DNA of 64,000 bases from Bradyrhizobium sp. SK17 (GTDB lineage Bacteria > Pseudomonadota > Alphaproteobacteria > Rhizobiales > Xanthobacteraceae), in NCBI RefSeq assembly GCF_002831585.1, contig NZ_CP025113.1:3301001-3365000 (forward strand), given 5' to 3'. Both the position numbers and the translations under genes were made by a program. The notes beneath the pieces are model-generated. The model ran no database searches. It saw only the letters and a list, made by a program, of their open reading frames with translations, and was not told the DNA's origin. Below are positions 28,143-37,360 of the stretch, one piece after another. Numbering within the stretch: the stretch's first letter is position 1; each line of letters starts with the position of its first letter.

Positions 28143-30140
28143 ATGTCGGACAAATCATTTGGAATACCGAGCGGAACCGAGGTTCGCGTTCCGCTCAGCA
28201 AGCTCAAGAAGTCGCCCAAGAATGCCCGCAAGACGCCGCACAGCGACGCGGCGATCGAGGCCTTGGCGGCGAGCATCGCCGCCAAGGGCATCCTGCAGAA
28301 CCTGGTGATTGAACCGGAGGTGGATGGCGAGGGGGCGGCCACTGGGTTCTTCTGTGTGACGATTGGCGAGGGCAGGCGGCTGGCCCAGCTGCTGCGGGTG
28401 AAGCGCAAGGAAATCAAAAAGTCCGAGCCAATCCGCTGCGTCGTCGATACCGCCAACGATCCGCACGAGATCAGCCTGGACGAGAATGTCACCCGGGAAA
28501 ACATGCATCCAGCCGACCAGTTCGAGGCGTTCAGGAAGCTCGCGGACGAGCGCGGCTTTGGCGCGGAGGAGATCGCCGCGCGCTTTGGCGTGACGGCGCA
28601 AGTGGTGCGGCAGCGCCTCCGGCTGGGCGCGGTGTCCCCACGCTTGATCCAGCTGTATCGCGATGGCGATCTGACGCTGGAGCAGGTGATGGCCTTTGCC
28701 ATCACCGACGATCAGGCTCGGCAGGAGGCGGTCCATGAGCGTTTCGCCTGCGACTGCGATCCCAGCACGATCCGTCGTCTGCTCACCGAAACTCATGTTG
28801 CCGCAACAGATCGCCGGGCGCGTCTTGTCGGGCTCGAGGCCTATACGGAAGCGGGCGGCACGATCCTGCGGGACCTCTTCACCGAGGATCGCGGCGGCTA
28901 TCTGGAGGACGTCTCGTTGCTCGATCTCCTGGTGACGGCAAGGCTCGGCCGCGAGGCTGATACTTTAAGGGCGGCCGAGGGATGGAAGTGGGCGGAGCCC
29001 CATGTCGACTTCCCGCACGCCCATGGCATGCGGCGGACTTACCCGCATCCGGTCGAGCTTTCGGCGGAGGATCAGGCCGCCCTTGAGGCGGTCCAGAGCG
29101 AGTTCGACCGGCTGACCGAGCAGCATCAAGCGGCCGAGGAGCTGCCTGACGAGGTGGATGCGCGGTTCGGCGAACTGGAGACCGAAATCGACCGGCTGGA
29201 CGCCAAACGGCAGGCCTACGATCCCGACGACATCGCGCGCGGCGGCGCATTCGTGGTCCTCAATCATGACGGTAGTGTCCGGGTCGAACGCGGATTTATC
29301 CGCCCCGAAGACGAGCAGCCCCACGGCGAAACCGGGCAGGAGGGCGATGCGCAGGCACCGGACGGAGAATGTGGCGAAGATGATCAGGACCCTCGCGATG
29401 GTGAAGACGAGGACAGCGCCGGTGACGAGGAGCAGCCGCTCTCCGACATGTTGGTTCGCGACCTCACTGCGCATCGCACCTTGGGGCTGCGGCTCAATCT
29501 GAGTGAGCAGCCGGACGTCGCAATCGTTGCGGTGACGCACGCGCTCGCCGCCCAAATCTTCTATCTCGGGGCCAACGCGCATGTGGTCGGCATCCAGCCG
29601 GTGAAGATCGATTTGGCCGTGCATGCGGTCGGAATCGAGGACAGTGCGGCCGGCAAAGCGTGGTCGGATCGCCATGCCAATTGGGCGAGACAGATGCCCA
29701 AGGACGTCGGCCGGCTGTGGGATTTTGTGGTCGAACTCGACCACGACAGCCGCATGTCCCTGTTCGCGCATTGCGCGGCCTTGACCGTCAATGCGGTCAA
29801 ACTGCCGTTCGACCGGAGGCCGCGCGCGCTGGCGGCAGCCGGGCATTTGGCCGGGGCCGTAGCCCTCGACATGACCGGATATTGGCGGCCGACGGTCGGC
29901 AGTTATCTCGGCCGTGTCACCAAGGCGGTCATCCTTGAGGCCGTCCGCGAGGGCGTCAGCGCGGAGGCCGCCGAACGCCTGTCGGGCTTGAAAAAGGCCG
30001 AGATGGCGGCATCCGCCGAGCAGTTGCTGGCGTCAACCGGCTGGCTCCCGGCGCTGCTGCGAACGGCCAGGACGGAAGATCAGGCCGATGCGCCAGACAT
30101 GGCGCAAGACCATGATCTGCGTTCGCAAGCTGCCGAATAA
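28143..30140 (+). CDS. ParB-like protein of plasmid/ICE type
   Basis: 665 residues from the ATG at 28143 (MSDKSFGIPSG), after GAGGAAG; an ATG six bases earlier is an alternative. The N-terminal ParB domain has VPLSKLKKSPKNARK, AASIAAKGILQNLVIEP and the box TIGEGRRLAQLL near residue 90. A DNA-binding KorB/Spo0J-like HTH follows with IAARFGVTAQVVRQRLRLGAVSPRLIQLYRDGDLTLEQVMAF at 150-195. Near 400-440 is a strongly acidic linker (GEDDQDPRDGEDEDSAGDEE), then a long C-terminal domain I do not recognise. No parA partner is nearby. Such proteins are usual on conjugative elements next to DUF736 genes. Confidence 0.85.
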   Translation: MSDKSFGIPSGTEVRVPLSKLKKSPKNARKTPHSDAAIEALAASIAAKGILQNLVIEPEVDGEGAATGFFCVTIGEGRRLAQLLRVKRKEIKKSEPIRCVVDTANDPHEISLDENVTRENMHPADQFEAFRKLADERGFGAEEIAARFGVTAQVVRQRLRLGAVSPRLIQLYRDGDLTLEQVMAFAITDDQARQEAVHERFACDCDPSTIRRLLTETHVAATDRRARLVGLEAYTEAGGTILRDLFTEDRGGYLEDVSLLDLLVTARLGREADTLRAAEGWKWAEPHVDFPHAHGMRRTYPHPVELSAEDQAALEAVQSEFDRLTEQHQAAEELPDEVDARFGELETEIDRLDAKRQAYDPDDIARGGAFVVLNHDGSVRVERGFIRPEDEQPHGETGQEGDAQAPDGECGEDDQDPRDGEDEDSAGDEEQPLSDMLVRDLTAHRTLGLRLNLSEQPDVAIVAVTHALAAQIFYLGANAHVVGIQPVKIDLAVHAVGIEDSAAGKAWSDRHANWARQMPKDVGRLWDFVVELDHDSRMSLFAHCAALTVNAVKLPFDRRPRALAAAGHLAGAVALDMTGYWRPTVGSYLGRVTKAVILEAVREGVSAEAAERLSGLKKAEMAASAEQLLASTGWLPALLRTARTEDQADAPDMAQDHDLRSQAAE

Positions 30141-30846
30141 ATGCTGAGCCGGGGCCGCAACGATGGCCCCGGCATACTCTAATTTTGCGGCCGCGCACCT
30201 GACGGCGCGCGGCCGGTTTAGAGGAAGTGAAGCGGCGAAGACTCGCGCCGGCCCTCCCTCAAGGGCGGGCCATGATCTATCCGAACTACGTCGTCCGCCG
30301 CACCCCAGCTGACGGCGTCCCGCCTCCCTTTTGCAGAGACGAGGCCGTCAGGCTCACGGTCCTGATCATGTCCGGACCTCGCGTATCGAGAGCGCAGGCG
30401 GGCGGATAATTCTAGCGGCGCCGTCGTTTCCCTTGCCCGAACATGCAGCCAGTTCGCCGCGCTTTGCCTTGCGCACCGTGCTCGCGATTGATGCGCAGGC
30501 GCTGACTTTCTTTCGATCAATCCCGCCGTTCTGCGATGCTGCGAGGGCGCTGGCAGCCATGGCAATCCCGTCAGTTCGCTCATTGGCTCGCGTCCAACGC
30601 ACCCTCGAATGGGCTGATCAGGCCCGAGGGACGGCAAGGGCCTCGATCGCCTTCCCGCAACGGCTCGCGCCTGCTTTTTTCCCCTGCCGCCAAGCGCGGC
30701 ATTCCTCGCGCGAAGTCAAAAAAGCAGGCTTTCGCCGTCCTCCGCTGGCGCTCCGGGCCCAAGGGCTGCGGGCCGATCGCTCCCCGGGCCACGGACAGCC
30801 ATCGAGGCTGCGATGGTCGCGGCCCGAGCAACAGAGGAAGATTACC
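30141..30846. promoter_or_regulatory. Long leader of the interrupted DUF736 gene
   Basis: 706 bases without a convincing gene. The last ~150 bases resemble the leader of the second DUF736 gene (36870-37014). Both contain a GGGxTGCGGGCCGxTCGC block and the hairpin GCCATCG/CGATGGT (30798-30804 and 30811-30817), then GAGGAAG and the start. A hairpin conserved at a fixed place before the ribosome-binding site suggests post-transcriptional control. The first 500 bases hold nothing I can name. Confidence 0.5.
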
Positions 30847-30885
30847 ATGGCTACCATCGGCACCTTCACCGCTTCGGACAACGGC
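30847..30885 (+). pseudogene. DUF736 gene, 5' part, cut by insertion
   Basis: The first 13 codons of a DUF736 gene (MATIGTFTASDNG) up to the insertion point after AAC GGC. As it stands the frame runs nine codons into the element and stops at 30915, giving a 22-residue product. The rest of the gene resumes in the same frame at 37455 on the far side of the element. Together they make 103 residues, the usual size for the family. DUF736 proteins are small single-domain proteins common on alphaproteobacterial plasmids and ICEs; their function is unknown. Confidence 0.9.
30880..30885. repeat. Left copy of 6-bp junction duplication AACGGC
   Basis: AACGGC precedes the left end and occurs again at 37449-37454 right after the right end. 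One copy is codons 12-13 of the interrupted DUF736 gene. Six-base junction cores are typical of Tn554-type tyrosine-recombinase transposons. Confidence 0.85.
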
Positions 30886-30990
30886 TTAGGTCATGTGCTG
30901 AGAAGTGTCCTTTAGCGGCATTGCCTGAGAGCCTGGCACGCAGACGTCCGAGTCAAGCGTTCCCGCAGCGTAGCGAGGACAACGCTTGAC
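30886..30990. repeat. Left end of the recombinase element
   Basis: Starts with TTAGGTCA. A TGTCCT box is at 30906-30911 and its inverse AGGACA at 30976-30981. GTCAAGCGTT (30952-30961) and AACGCTTGAC (30981-30990) form a perfect 10-base inverted repeat. TGTCCTTTAGCG from 30906 is repeated in inverted form at the other end (CGCTAAAGGACA, ending 37370). These are probable recombinase-binding sites. Confidence 0.75.
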
Positions 30991-31228
30991 GCGGCGGCGA
31001 CACGACAAGCTATTTGAAGGGGTGCAGGCGAAGTCCTGCACCTCTGCCACGTGGCGAACGGGAGAGCGCGAGGGGAACCCCTCGCATCTCAAGGAAGACT
31101 CGCGCCGAAGGCGCTCCGTGTATCTTTTATTCGCGTGCTGTCATCTGTCAGTTTCATCGACACGGTAAGCACTTGGGCGATGTCGATGTCCTCTTGCACC
31201 TCCGGGTGCTTCGTCACCGGAGAGCAGG
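30991..31228. other. Element leader before the first recombinase
   Basis: Non-coding stretch between the left-end repeats and the first recombinase. It contains AGGGGAACCCCT-type and GCGCCGAAGGCGC palindromes near 31070-31110 and probably the promoter of the recombinase operon. No gene seen. Confidence 0.45.
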
Positions 31229-32389
31229 ATGGTTTCGATTGTACGGGCAGTGCCCGGTGTTGAAGGGATTCCGGCAGGCTTCCCCATCTTGCTCGACGCG
31301 CAGATGTCGATTGTCGAACCTGCCTTCGGCTACCTGATCGAACTCGCCACCATTCCCGGCCGCTCGCATGCGATGGAGACGCTGAGGACGTATAGCGAGC
31401 ACCTGCATGACTGGTTCGACAGCCTGGAGCAGAGCGAGCTGGACTGGCGCCTCGCCGATGAGGGAACGATCGCCGGCTACCGGAATCGGATGCTGGCAAC
31501 GCCGAGCCCTCATACCGGGCGACCTTATGCCCGGTCCACCGTGAACGATCGTATCCGGACGGTCTGCCGCTTTTATACATGGGCGCATCGACGCGGTCTG
31601 ATCGAAGCATTGCCCTTCGACTACGTTGAGGTGTCGCTCCGCTCAGTGCGTCGTCAGGGCATGCTGGCGCATTTGCATCATCGGCCTGCGACCGTGATGG
31701 CGAACACTCTGACGGTTTCGGAGGTTGAACGTCTGCCGCGACCGCTGCGCGTCGATCAACTCCAATCGCTTTTTCAGCATCTTTCGTCGCCCTATGACCT
31801 GATCGCCGAATGGGCTTTGGCCACGGGCATGCGCCGCAAGGAACTATGCGGCTTGCAGCTCCATCAGGTGCCGGATGTTGCTCACGTGGACATCGACGTG
31901 GACCCACTCGTCGGAATGCCGCTGACCGTGACCAAGGGCGACCGGCCGCGCACCGTCTATCCGCCGCTGCGGCTGATCGACCGAACCCACTGGTATGCAG
32001 GAGAACAGCGTGCGGCGCTGGTGAAGCTCCGACGCAGAACCCGCCCCGGTTATCGGCCGTCATCAGCGCTGTTCCTCAACAGCAACGGCGATCCCGTGTC
32101 GAGAGCGAGGTTCTCCGCTGCGTTCAGCACGGCCTTTCAGGCGGCAGGGCTGACAGGATCGGGCCATTGGTTGCGCCATACATTTGCGATGACCATGCTC
32201 GTGCGCCTGCAGAAGCAGGCGGCGACAACACCAGATCTCAATCCGCTGAAGATTGTGCAGGTCCTGCTCGGACACGCCTCGATTCAGTCAACGGCAATCT
32301 ATCTGCGCTGCGTCGAACTTCATGCCGACACGCTCGCCGAGAGCCTGGCCTATCTTTACGGCGAGTTGGTGCCTCATGGCCGCGCGTAA
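31229..32389 (+). CDS. Tyrosine recombinase A of the trio (TnpA/RitA-like)
   Basis: 386 residues. All catalytic residues are visible: Arg at about 202 (ATGMRRKELCGL), Lys at about 236 (VTKGDRPRTVY), HxxR at 313-316 (GHWLRHTFA), His at 349 and the nucleophile Tyr at 358 (LLGHASIQSTAIYLR). The N-terminal ~150 residues form a SAM-like core-binding domain (RTYSEHLHDWFDSLEQ). It begins after GGAGAGCAGG. Its stop lies 14 bases inside the next gene, so A and B are translationally coupled. It should cut and rejoin the element ends through a covalent 3'-phosphotyrosine. Confidence 0.93.
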   Translation: MVSIVRAVPGVEGIPAGFPILLDAQMSIVEPAFGYLIELATIPGRSHAMETLRTYSEHLHDWFDSLEQSELDWRLADEGTIAGYRNRMLATPSPHTGRPYARSTVNDRIRTVCRFYTWAHRRGLIEALPFDYVEVSLRSVRRQGMLAHLHHRPATVMANTLTVSEVERLPRPLRVDQLQSLFQHLSSPYDLIAEWALATGMRRKELCGLQLHQVPDVAHVDIDVDPLVGMPLTVTKGDRPRTVYPPLRLIDRTHWYAGEQRAALVKLRRRTRPGYRPSSALFLNSNGDPVSRARFSAAFSTAFQAAGLTGSGHWLRHTFAMTMLVRLQKQAATTPDLNPLKIVQVLLGHASIQSTAIYLRCVELHADTLAESLAYLYGELVPHGRA

Positions 32390-34202
32390 AAGGAAGTCGA
32401 TCAATCGGCGCATCACGGTTGCGGCGCCGGACAATGCGGCAACTGACCTCATCACCGATAAGGTCATATTCACCGATGCCGGAGGTCGGCCAATCCAACG
32501 GTTCGACCCCGAGCAGCTTTCCGGCCTGCCTGCCGACCTGCGCGGGCTCATGGTCCAGGCTTTCCGAGAGCATGGCGTCGGCCAAAGGCCCACGACCCGC
32601 CGAACGACCTGGGCAGCGATCCTCCGCTTTGCCCGCTACGTTGTCGACGATGAGACGATTAAGACGGCGGCTGATGTCGATACCGCCGCGCTCGGCCGCT
32701 ACGTGCTCTGGCTCAAGGCGCAGTCGACCTCCCGCGCGCCGCGCGGTGCGCATGCCACGGCCTTCAATACATTTCGGCCGCTCCTCGCATGGTGCCAGCG
32801 CAATCGACCTGGAACGCTCGCACGCGATCTTGAGATTCCCTGGAATCCCTTTCCCGGCAGGCGAATGCATCAGCAACCGCGCCGGCGGCTGCCGTCCGAT
32901 CAGATCAAGGCGATCCTCAGCGCCTGCTACGAGGAGATCGACGAGGTCTGGGCCCGGTTTCAACATGGGCAGGATGTCATCCGGCGCACCGAGCTTCCGC
33001 CCAAGATACTGCGCGGTCAGGGGCTCGATCGATGGATTTGGCGGATCAGCCGCATCGAGGACGGTCGCATGCCCGACAGGGCTGTTCTCGAAGAACACGG
33101 GATCAAGTCCGCCACGCTCGTCAAGTCTTGGGGCGGCTATCGCACCATCACGCAGTATTTTCACATCACTACCGATACGCTCGTTCCGTTCTTTCTGGCG
33201 ATCGCCATCCAGACCGCCGCCAATCCCGATCCGCTGCGTCATATCCGTCGCGACTGTCTCATCCCGCATCCGCTCGACGAGCATCGCGTGATCATCGACT
33301 GGAACAAGGCCAAGACCAATGCGCGTCTCCAGAAGGCGCAGCGCCGCTCGTTCGATCGGCGTCGACGATACGCCGCGCCGAACCTGATCGCGATGATGCT
33401 GGCCCTGACTGAACCGCTTGTTGCAGATGCTTCGCCCATGCAGCAGGATCGGCTATTTCTGACGCGCAGCATCTATACCGAGTCCACCCGCCATTCGCTT
33501 CGTAGCCGCACGGAGGTGGTCGAGCATTCCGTCCTCAGGCGCGCTATCCTCCGATTCACGAAGCGCGCCAACCATCGCATCGATGAGTGGAACGCGGCAC
33601 ATCCCGACAGCACGCGTTCCCGGATCGCCGGCTTTGCGCCCGCTTTGTTTCGCGGCACTGTCGCAACCGAACACTATCGCGCCTCCGGCGGCGATATTCT
33701 CGTGGCCCAATCGATCCTCAATCACGCCAACGCCGCGACGACCGAGACGTATCTCAAGAGCGAGGAGACGACACGCTTACAGCGCCAGACGATCGCTCGC
33801 TTGCAAGACCTGATGATCGCATGGGTGCGCGGGGACAAGCCTATAGGCGCGCCGTTGCGGCTTGGCCAACGTCGTGGCACCGCTTCCTTCGCCCATGATT
33901 GTCTCGCGCCGGTCATTCCTGGTCGAGATGGCGCCGAGCGCCTGTGCCCGCATTTTGGCGGATGCCTTGCGTGTCCCGGTCTCGTGATCCCGATCGACCC
34001 TGAACATCTGGCGCGTATCCTCGCCGCCATCGATCGGTTCGAACAAGCCCGCAACCGGCTCGACCCCCAACGGTGGAATCTCCTCTACGCGCCGTCGTGG
34101 CGGATTCTCACCCAGGACATCCTTCCGGATTTCCCGGCTGCGATGCATGAGGCCGCGCGTGCGCTTGCCAACGACATGCCCGCCCTGCCGGAGCTGGAGT
34201 AA
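32376..34202 (+). CDS. Tyrosine recombinase B of the trio (TnpB/RitB-like)
   Basis: 608 residues from the ATG at 32376 (MAARKRKSINRR), overlapping gene A by 14 bases. The first Arg lies in NPDPLRHIRRDCL near 285. Box II is degenerate, reading APALFRGTVATEHYR, with Arg kept and Phe or Leu where His usually sits. LNHANAATTETYLKSEETTRLQ near 465 supplies the later His and the Tyr. The C-terminal part has a cysteine cluster (ERLCPHFGGCLACPG, near 550), a probable zinc-binding segment seen in long TnpB-like recombinases. It ends two bases before gene C. Confidence 0.88.
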   Translation: MAARKRKSINRRITVAAPDNAATDLITDKVIFTDAGGRPIQRFDPEQLSGLPADLRGLMVQAFREHGVGQRPTTRRTTWAAILRFARYVVDDETIKTAADVDTAALGRYVLWLKAQSTSRAPRGAHATAFNTFRPLLAWCQRNRPGTLARDLEIPWNPFPGRRMHQQPRRRLPSDQIKAILSACYEEIDEVWARFQHGQDVIRRTELPPKILRGQGLDRWIWRISRIEDGRMPDRAVLEEHGIKSATLVKSWGGYRTITQYFHITTDTLVPFFLAIAIQTAANPDPLRHIRRDCLIPHPLDEHRVIIDWNKAKTNARLQKAQRRSFDRRRRYAAPNLIAMMLALTEPLVADASPMQQDRLFLTRSIYTESTRHSLRSRTEVVEHSVLRRAILRFTKRANHRIDEWNAAHPDSTRSRIAGFAPALFRGTVATEHYRASGGDILVAQSILNHANAATTETYLKSEETTRLQRQTIARLQDLMIAWVRGDKPIGAPLRLGQRRGTASFAHDCLAPVIPGRDGAERLCPHFGGCLACPGLVIPIDPEHLARILAAIDRFEQARNRLDPQRWNLLYAPSWRILTQDILPDFPAAMHEAARALANDMPALPELE

Positions 34203-34204
34203 TC

Positions 34205-36091
34205 ATGCTGCTCCAAGCTGATCCCACGCATGACGTTGATCCGCCGCAGAAGGTTTCGGCAGAGTCGCTATGGTCGGACCCGCAATGGCATCTCGATGGC
34301 CTGCGATCCGACCTGCGGAGATCGCAGCTCCAGATCGATTGGGATTTCGAACTGCCAGACGGCAGCCGCTTCACAGACCCATGTTGGGGCCGCTGGCTGG
34401 AAGATGCGCGCATCTTTTTGTGGTCGCTTCGCCTCGATCCGCCGCCAGGCAGGCGGCACGCCCGCGCGAGAACCCTTGTTGCCGCGGCCGTCAAGCTCCG
34501 CATCCTGATCCGATGGATGGCTGGCCAAGCAATGCGCAGCTTCGGCGACCTCGATCGCGATGCCGCCGCCCGGTTCATGCACGACATTGCCGGGCGACGA
34601 AGACACAATGGCGCGCTGATCAGACCTGGGACCCGTCACGACTACGCCAACCTTTTGCTCGCCCTCTACCAGCAACGGCGCAAGCTCGCATGCCCACCAC
34701 CAGAGCACCCGTTCGACGAAGACCGCGTAGGCGCTCATTCCGGATTCAGCCGCCATACCGTGCAGCGCCTGCCATTCACGCCCGATGCCATCGCCGTGCC
34801 GCTCGTCTCGGCCGCGATCCGACTCATCGGACAGCCGGCCGATGACGTGATCGCACTACGCGACCAGGCCGTGCCGTTTCGCATGGATGATCAAAGTCGC
34901 TCCTTCTTCGTTCACCGGCAGGCCGTCCGGGCACTCGTGTCTTCATTTCGGTTTTCCACGATCGAGGGCGAGAACGTGCCCTGGCATCCGCCGTTGACGC
35001 GAACGAGGCACCTGCGCGGGCTGATCAATCGCATCCAGGAAGCTTGCTTCGTCACCATTGCCTATCTGGTCGGCGCAAGAGCCTCGGAGATTCTGACGCT
35101 CAATGCTCACTGCGTCGAGGAGCATCCGTCCGCAGATAAGACGGAAGCCTTTGCTTATCTCCGCGGCCGGATATTCAAGACCGCCGGCAACGATGCCGGC
35201 GTGCCGCACCTCTGGCCAGCGCCGCCGCCCGTTCTGCGTGCCGTCGACGTCTTGCGCCGTCTCTCAGAACCCTTGCGCGCTCAGAGCGGCCGGTTGGACC
35301 TGTGGCTCTCCATCGCCGGGAACGGCATCATCGATCGCCGCGTGCCGGAGGTCCCAACGGGCAGTTCTCTCGTTATCCGTCTGAACGAGAGATTTGCGGC
35401 TTTCATCGACATGCCGCTCAACGACGATGGAACGCCTTGGCGTCTGACCACGCACCAAGGCCGTAAGACCTTTGCCCGCTTCGTCGGCAAGCGCGACCGC
35501 ACCGGCCTTCATGCCTTGCAGCATCATTTCGGGCATGTGACCCGCATTATGACCGACAGCGCCTATGTCGGAACAGATTTTGATCTCGGCGAACTCGTCG
35601 ATGCGCAAACACTCGACGAGACGCGATCTGCGCTCGAGGAGTTGCTCACCGCGTCGCGTCTTGGCGGCAAGGCGGGGCGCATGCTGTCGTCGCGGTCGCG
35701 CTTCCGCGGCCGGACCCGCGACGGCGAACTCGCCGGCTATGTCGATTTCCTCATCGAGGAGAGCGGCATGCGGCTCGGCGTCTGCGACTGGGGGTATTGT
35801 GTCTATCGCGTCGAGTCCGCCGCTTGCATGGGGGACGAACGCGGTCCGAACCCGCTGTGGCGCACCGAGAGCACCTGCATGAGCTGCGCTAACTTCGCAG
35901 TCACTGAGCGGCACCGCCCGGTCTGGCAAGCGCGCCTTGATCGCAACATCGCTTTGGTCGCCGACGATCGACTCGATGCATCGAGCATCGCTCTCGCCAG
36001 AACGCGCATTGCCGAGTGCGAGCGTGTCCTTTCCGATCTTTCCGCTACAGGAGGAGCCCATGCCGAAGATGACGGCCGCAAACCCACTTGA
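34205..36091 (+). CDS. Tyrosine recombinase C of the trio (RitC/TnpB-like)
   Basis: 628 residues. Catalytic positions: Arg in YLVGARASEILTL near 290, HQGRKTFARFVG (HxxR) near 415, and His/Tyr in HHFGHVTRIMTDSAYVG near 445. The C-terminus from about 505 has VCDWGYCVYRVESAACMG and later CMSCANF, a four- or five-cysteine cluster that may bind zinc. It follows gene B directly and overlaps the next small gene by 32 bases. Its role beside A and B is unknown; in RIT elements all three recombinases are conserved together. Confidence 0.9.
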   Translation: MLLQADPTHDVDPPQKVSAESLWSDPQWHLDGLRSDLRRSQLQIDWDFELPDGSRFTDPCWGRWLEDARIFLWSLRLDPPPGRRHARARTLVAAAVKLRILIRWMAGQAMRSFGDLDRDAAARFMHDIAGRRRHNGALIRPGTRHDYANLLLALYQQRRKLACPPPEHPFDEDRVGAHSGFSRHTVQRLPFTPDAIAVPLVSAAIRLIGQPADDVIALRDQAVPFRMDDQSRSFFVHRQAVRALVSSFRFSTIEGENVPWHPPLTRTRHLRGLINRIQEACFVTIAYLVGARASEILTLNAHCVEEHPSADKTEAFAYLRGRIFKTAGNDAGVPHLWPAPPPVLRAVDVLRRLSEPLRAQSGRLDLWLSIAGNGIIDRRVPEVPTGSSLVIRLNERFAAFIDMPLNDDGTPWRLTTHQGRKTFARFVGKRDRTGLHALQHHFGHVTRIMTDSAYVGTDFDLGELVDAQTLDETRSALEELLTASRLGGKAGRMLSSRSRFRGRTRDGELAGYVDFLIEESGMRLGVCDWGYCVYRVESAACMGDERGPNPLWRTESTCMSCANFAVTERHRPVWQARLDRNIALVADDRLDASSIALARTRIAECERVLSDLSATGGAHAEDDGRKPT

Positions 36092-36536
36092 TCGGCGCGT
36101 GCAAGCGACAGCCGAGAAGCTGCGCGCTGCCCTCGACCGCCTGGCCCGCAGCTCCGTGGGGTCTCCGATGATCGAACGGCAATTGACCGTCGCAGCTCTC
36201 GCGAGGGAGGCGCGCGTTGGACGTAATGCCATCTACGCCAATCACCGCGATATCCTCGACGAGCTGATCCGCGTCCGTCAGCAGCGGCGGGCTCCTGATC
36301 GGATCGCCGCCGTCGCCGAGAAGGCCGCCGAACAACGCATCGCCGTCGATATTATGCAGGGTCAGCTTCGCCAGCTCGCGACCGAGAATGCCGGACTCCT
36401 GCGGCGCGCGACCGAAGCGGAACGCCGTGCCGACAGGGCCGAGCACCGCATCGCGCAGTTAACGAAGGAGCTTGATCACCGTCGTCGCCCCCAGTTGCTA
36501 CGATCGTCGGTCGGTGAGCACGGAGAGGGTCGATGA
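36060..36536 (+). CDS. Small HTH/coiled-coil recombinase accessory protein (TnpC/DUF6262-like)
   Basis: 158 residues from the ATG at 36060, after AGGAGGAGCCC; it overlaps the end of recombinase C. The N-terminal half resembles a TetR-type HTH (LTVAALAREARVGRNAIYANHRDILDELIR). The C-terminal half is a long charged coiled coil (QRIAVDIMQGQLRQLATENAGLLRRATEAERRADRAEHRIAQL). Small coiled-coil partners of this kind accompany Tn554-type recombinases and influence transposition orientation or efficiency. I infer the same role here. Confidence 0.75.
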   Translation: MPKMTAANPLDRRVQATAEKLRAALDRLARSSVGSPMIERQLTVAALAREARVGRNAIYANHRDILDELIRVRQQRRAPDRIAAVAEKAAEQRIAVDIMQGQLRQLATENAGLLRRATEAERRADRAEHRIAQLTKELDHRRRPQLLRSSVGEHGEGR

Positions 36537-37014
36537 TGATGTCGTTTCCCGCCCAGCCTTCTTGCCGCACGATGCACCGATAGCTCGTTGCCGGACGAAG
36601 CTGGATCATGTCGTCCTCGCAGCTTCTCGGATGACGAGGGTGGCCAATGCGCAGGAAGTGTCTCGATAGTCCGTCAGACCGTGGTCGTTGGTGTTTCTAT
36701 GCCGTAAGCCAGAGTCTCTCCTTCGCAGGGCTGTCCAGAAGTGCGTCCATTGCGGCCTTTCTTGCTGGCGTATCTCACACCGCGTTCGGCTGCTGCGCAG
36801 CCCGCCCTCGTTCCCGCAACAGCGCGATGACGACCTTCTTCCCCGCCGTGCTCGGCTAACGCCTCCGCGCGGCTTCCTCGCGAGGCAAGAAGCTCGTCCC
36901 TGCGCCGCCTTCCACTGCGTTTCAGCCCTTCGGGTGCGGGCCGGTCGCCCGGTGTTTTCCGATCGCCATCAAGGCCGCGATGGTCGCGACCTGATACAGC
37001 AAAGGAGAAGACCT
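36537..37014. promoter_or_regulatory. Leader of the cargo DUF736 gene
   Basis: 478 bases without a convincing gene. The 3' part matches the leader of the interrupted DUF736 gene in several blocks: TTCCTCGCG, the GGGTGCGGGCCGGTCGC block, and the hairpin GCCATC/GATGGT at 36965-36970 and 36979-36984, followed by AAAGGAGAAGACCT and ATG. It therefore carries its own expression signals and is not just read through from the recombinase operon. Confidence 0.55.
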
Positions 37015-37311
37015 ATGGCTCAGATCGGTACGTTCACCCGCAACGAAGACGGTTCGTTCGCCGGAGTCATCAAGACCCTCAACCTCAGCGTCAAGGCTCG
37101 CCTGGTCGTCGCCGAGAAGGACAGCGAGAAGTCGCCCGACCTCCGCGCGCTCGTCGGCAACATCGAGATCGGGGCTGCCTGGAAGAAGGTCGCCAAGGAG
37201 ACGGGCCGGGAGTATCACTCCCTCAAGCTCGACGATCCGAGCTTCCCCGCTCCGATCTACGCAAGCCTCGTGGAGAACGAAGACGGCTTCGCTCTCATCT
37301 GGTCGCGCTGA
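37015..37311 (+). CDS. Intact DUF736 protein carried by the element
   Basis: 98 residues, [20 protein letters not shown] at the N-terminus and the family-typical [14 protein letters not shown]...GFALIWSR at the C-terminus. By eye it is about 60% identical to the interrupted DUF736 gene outside. It has a good RBS (GGAGAAG). The stretch equivalent to the target site AACGGC reads GACGGT here. Function is unknown; genes of this family are abundant on conjugative elements of alphaproteobacteria. It lies just inside the right end of the element, where cargo sits in Tn554. Confidence 0.93.
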   Translation: MAQIGTFTRNEDGSFAGVIKTLNLSVKARLVVAEKDSEKSPDLRALVGNIEIGAAWKKVAKETGREYHSLKLDDPSFPAPIYASLVENEDGFALIWSR

Positions 37312-37360
37312 AGCGCTCAACCATCGACGCGGCGCTCCATCACGGGGCGCCGCGATCGCG

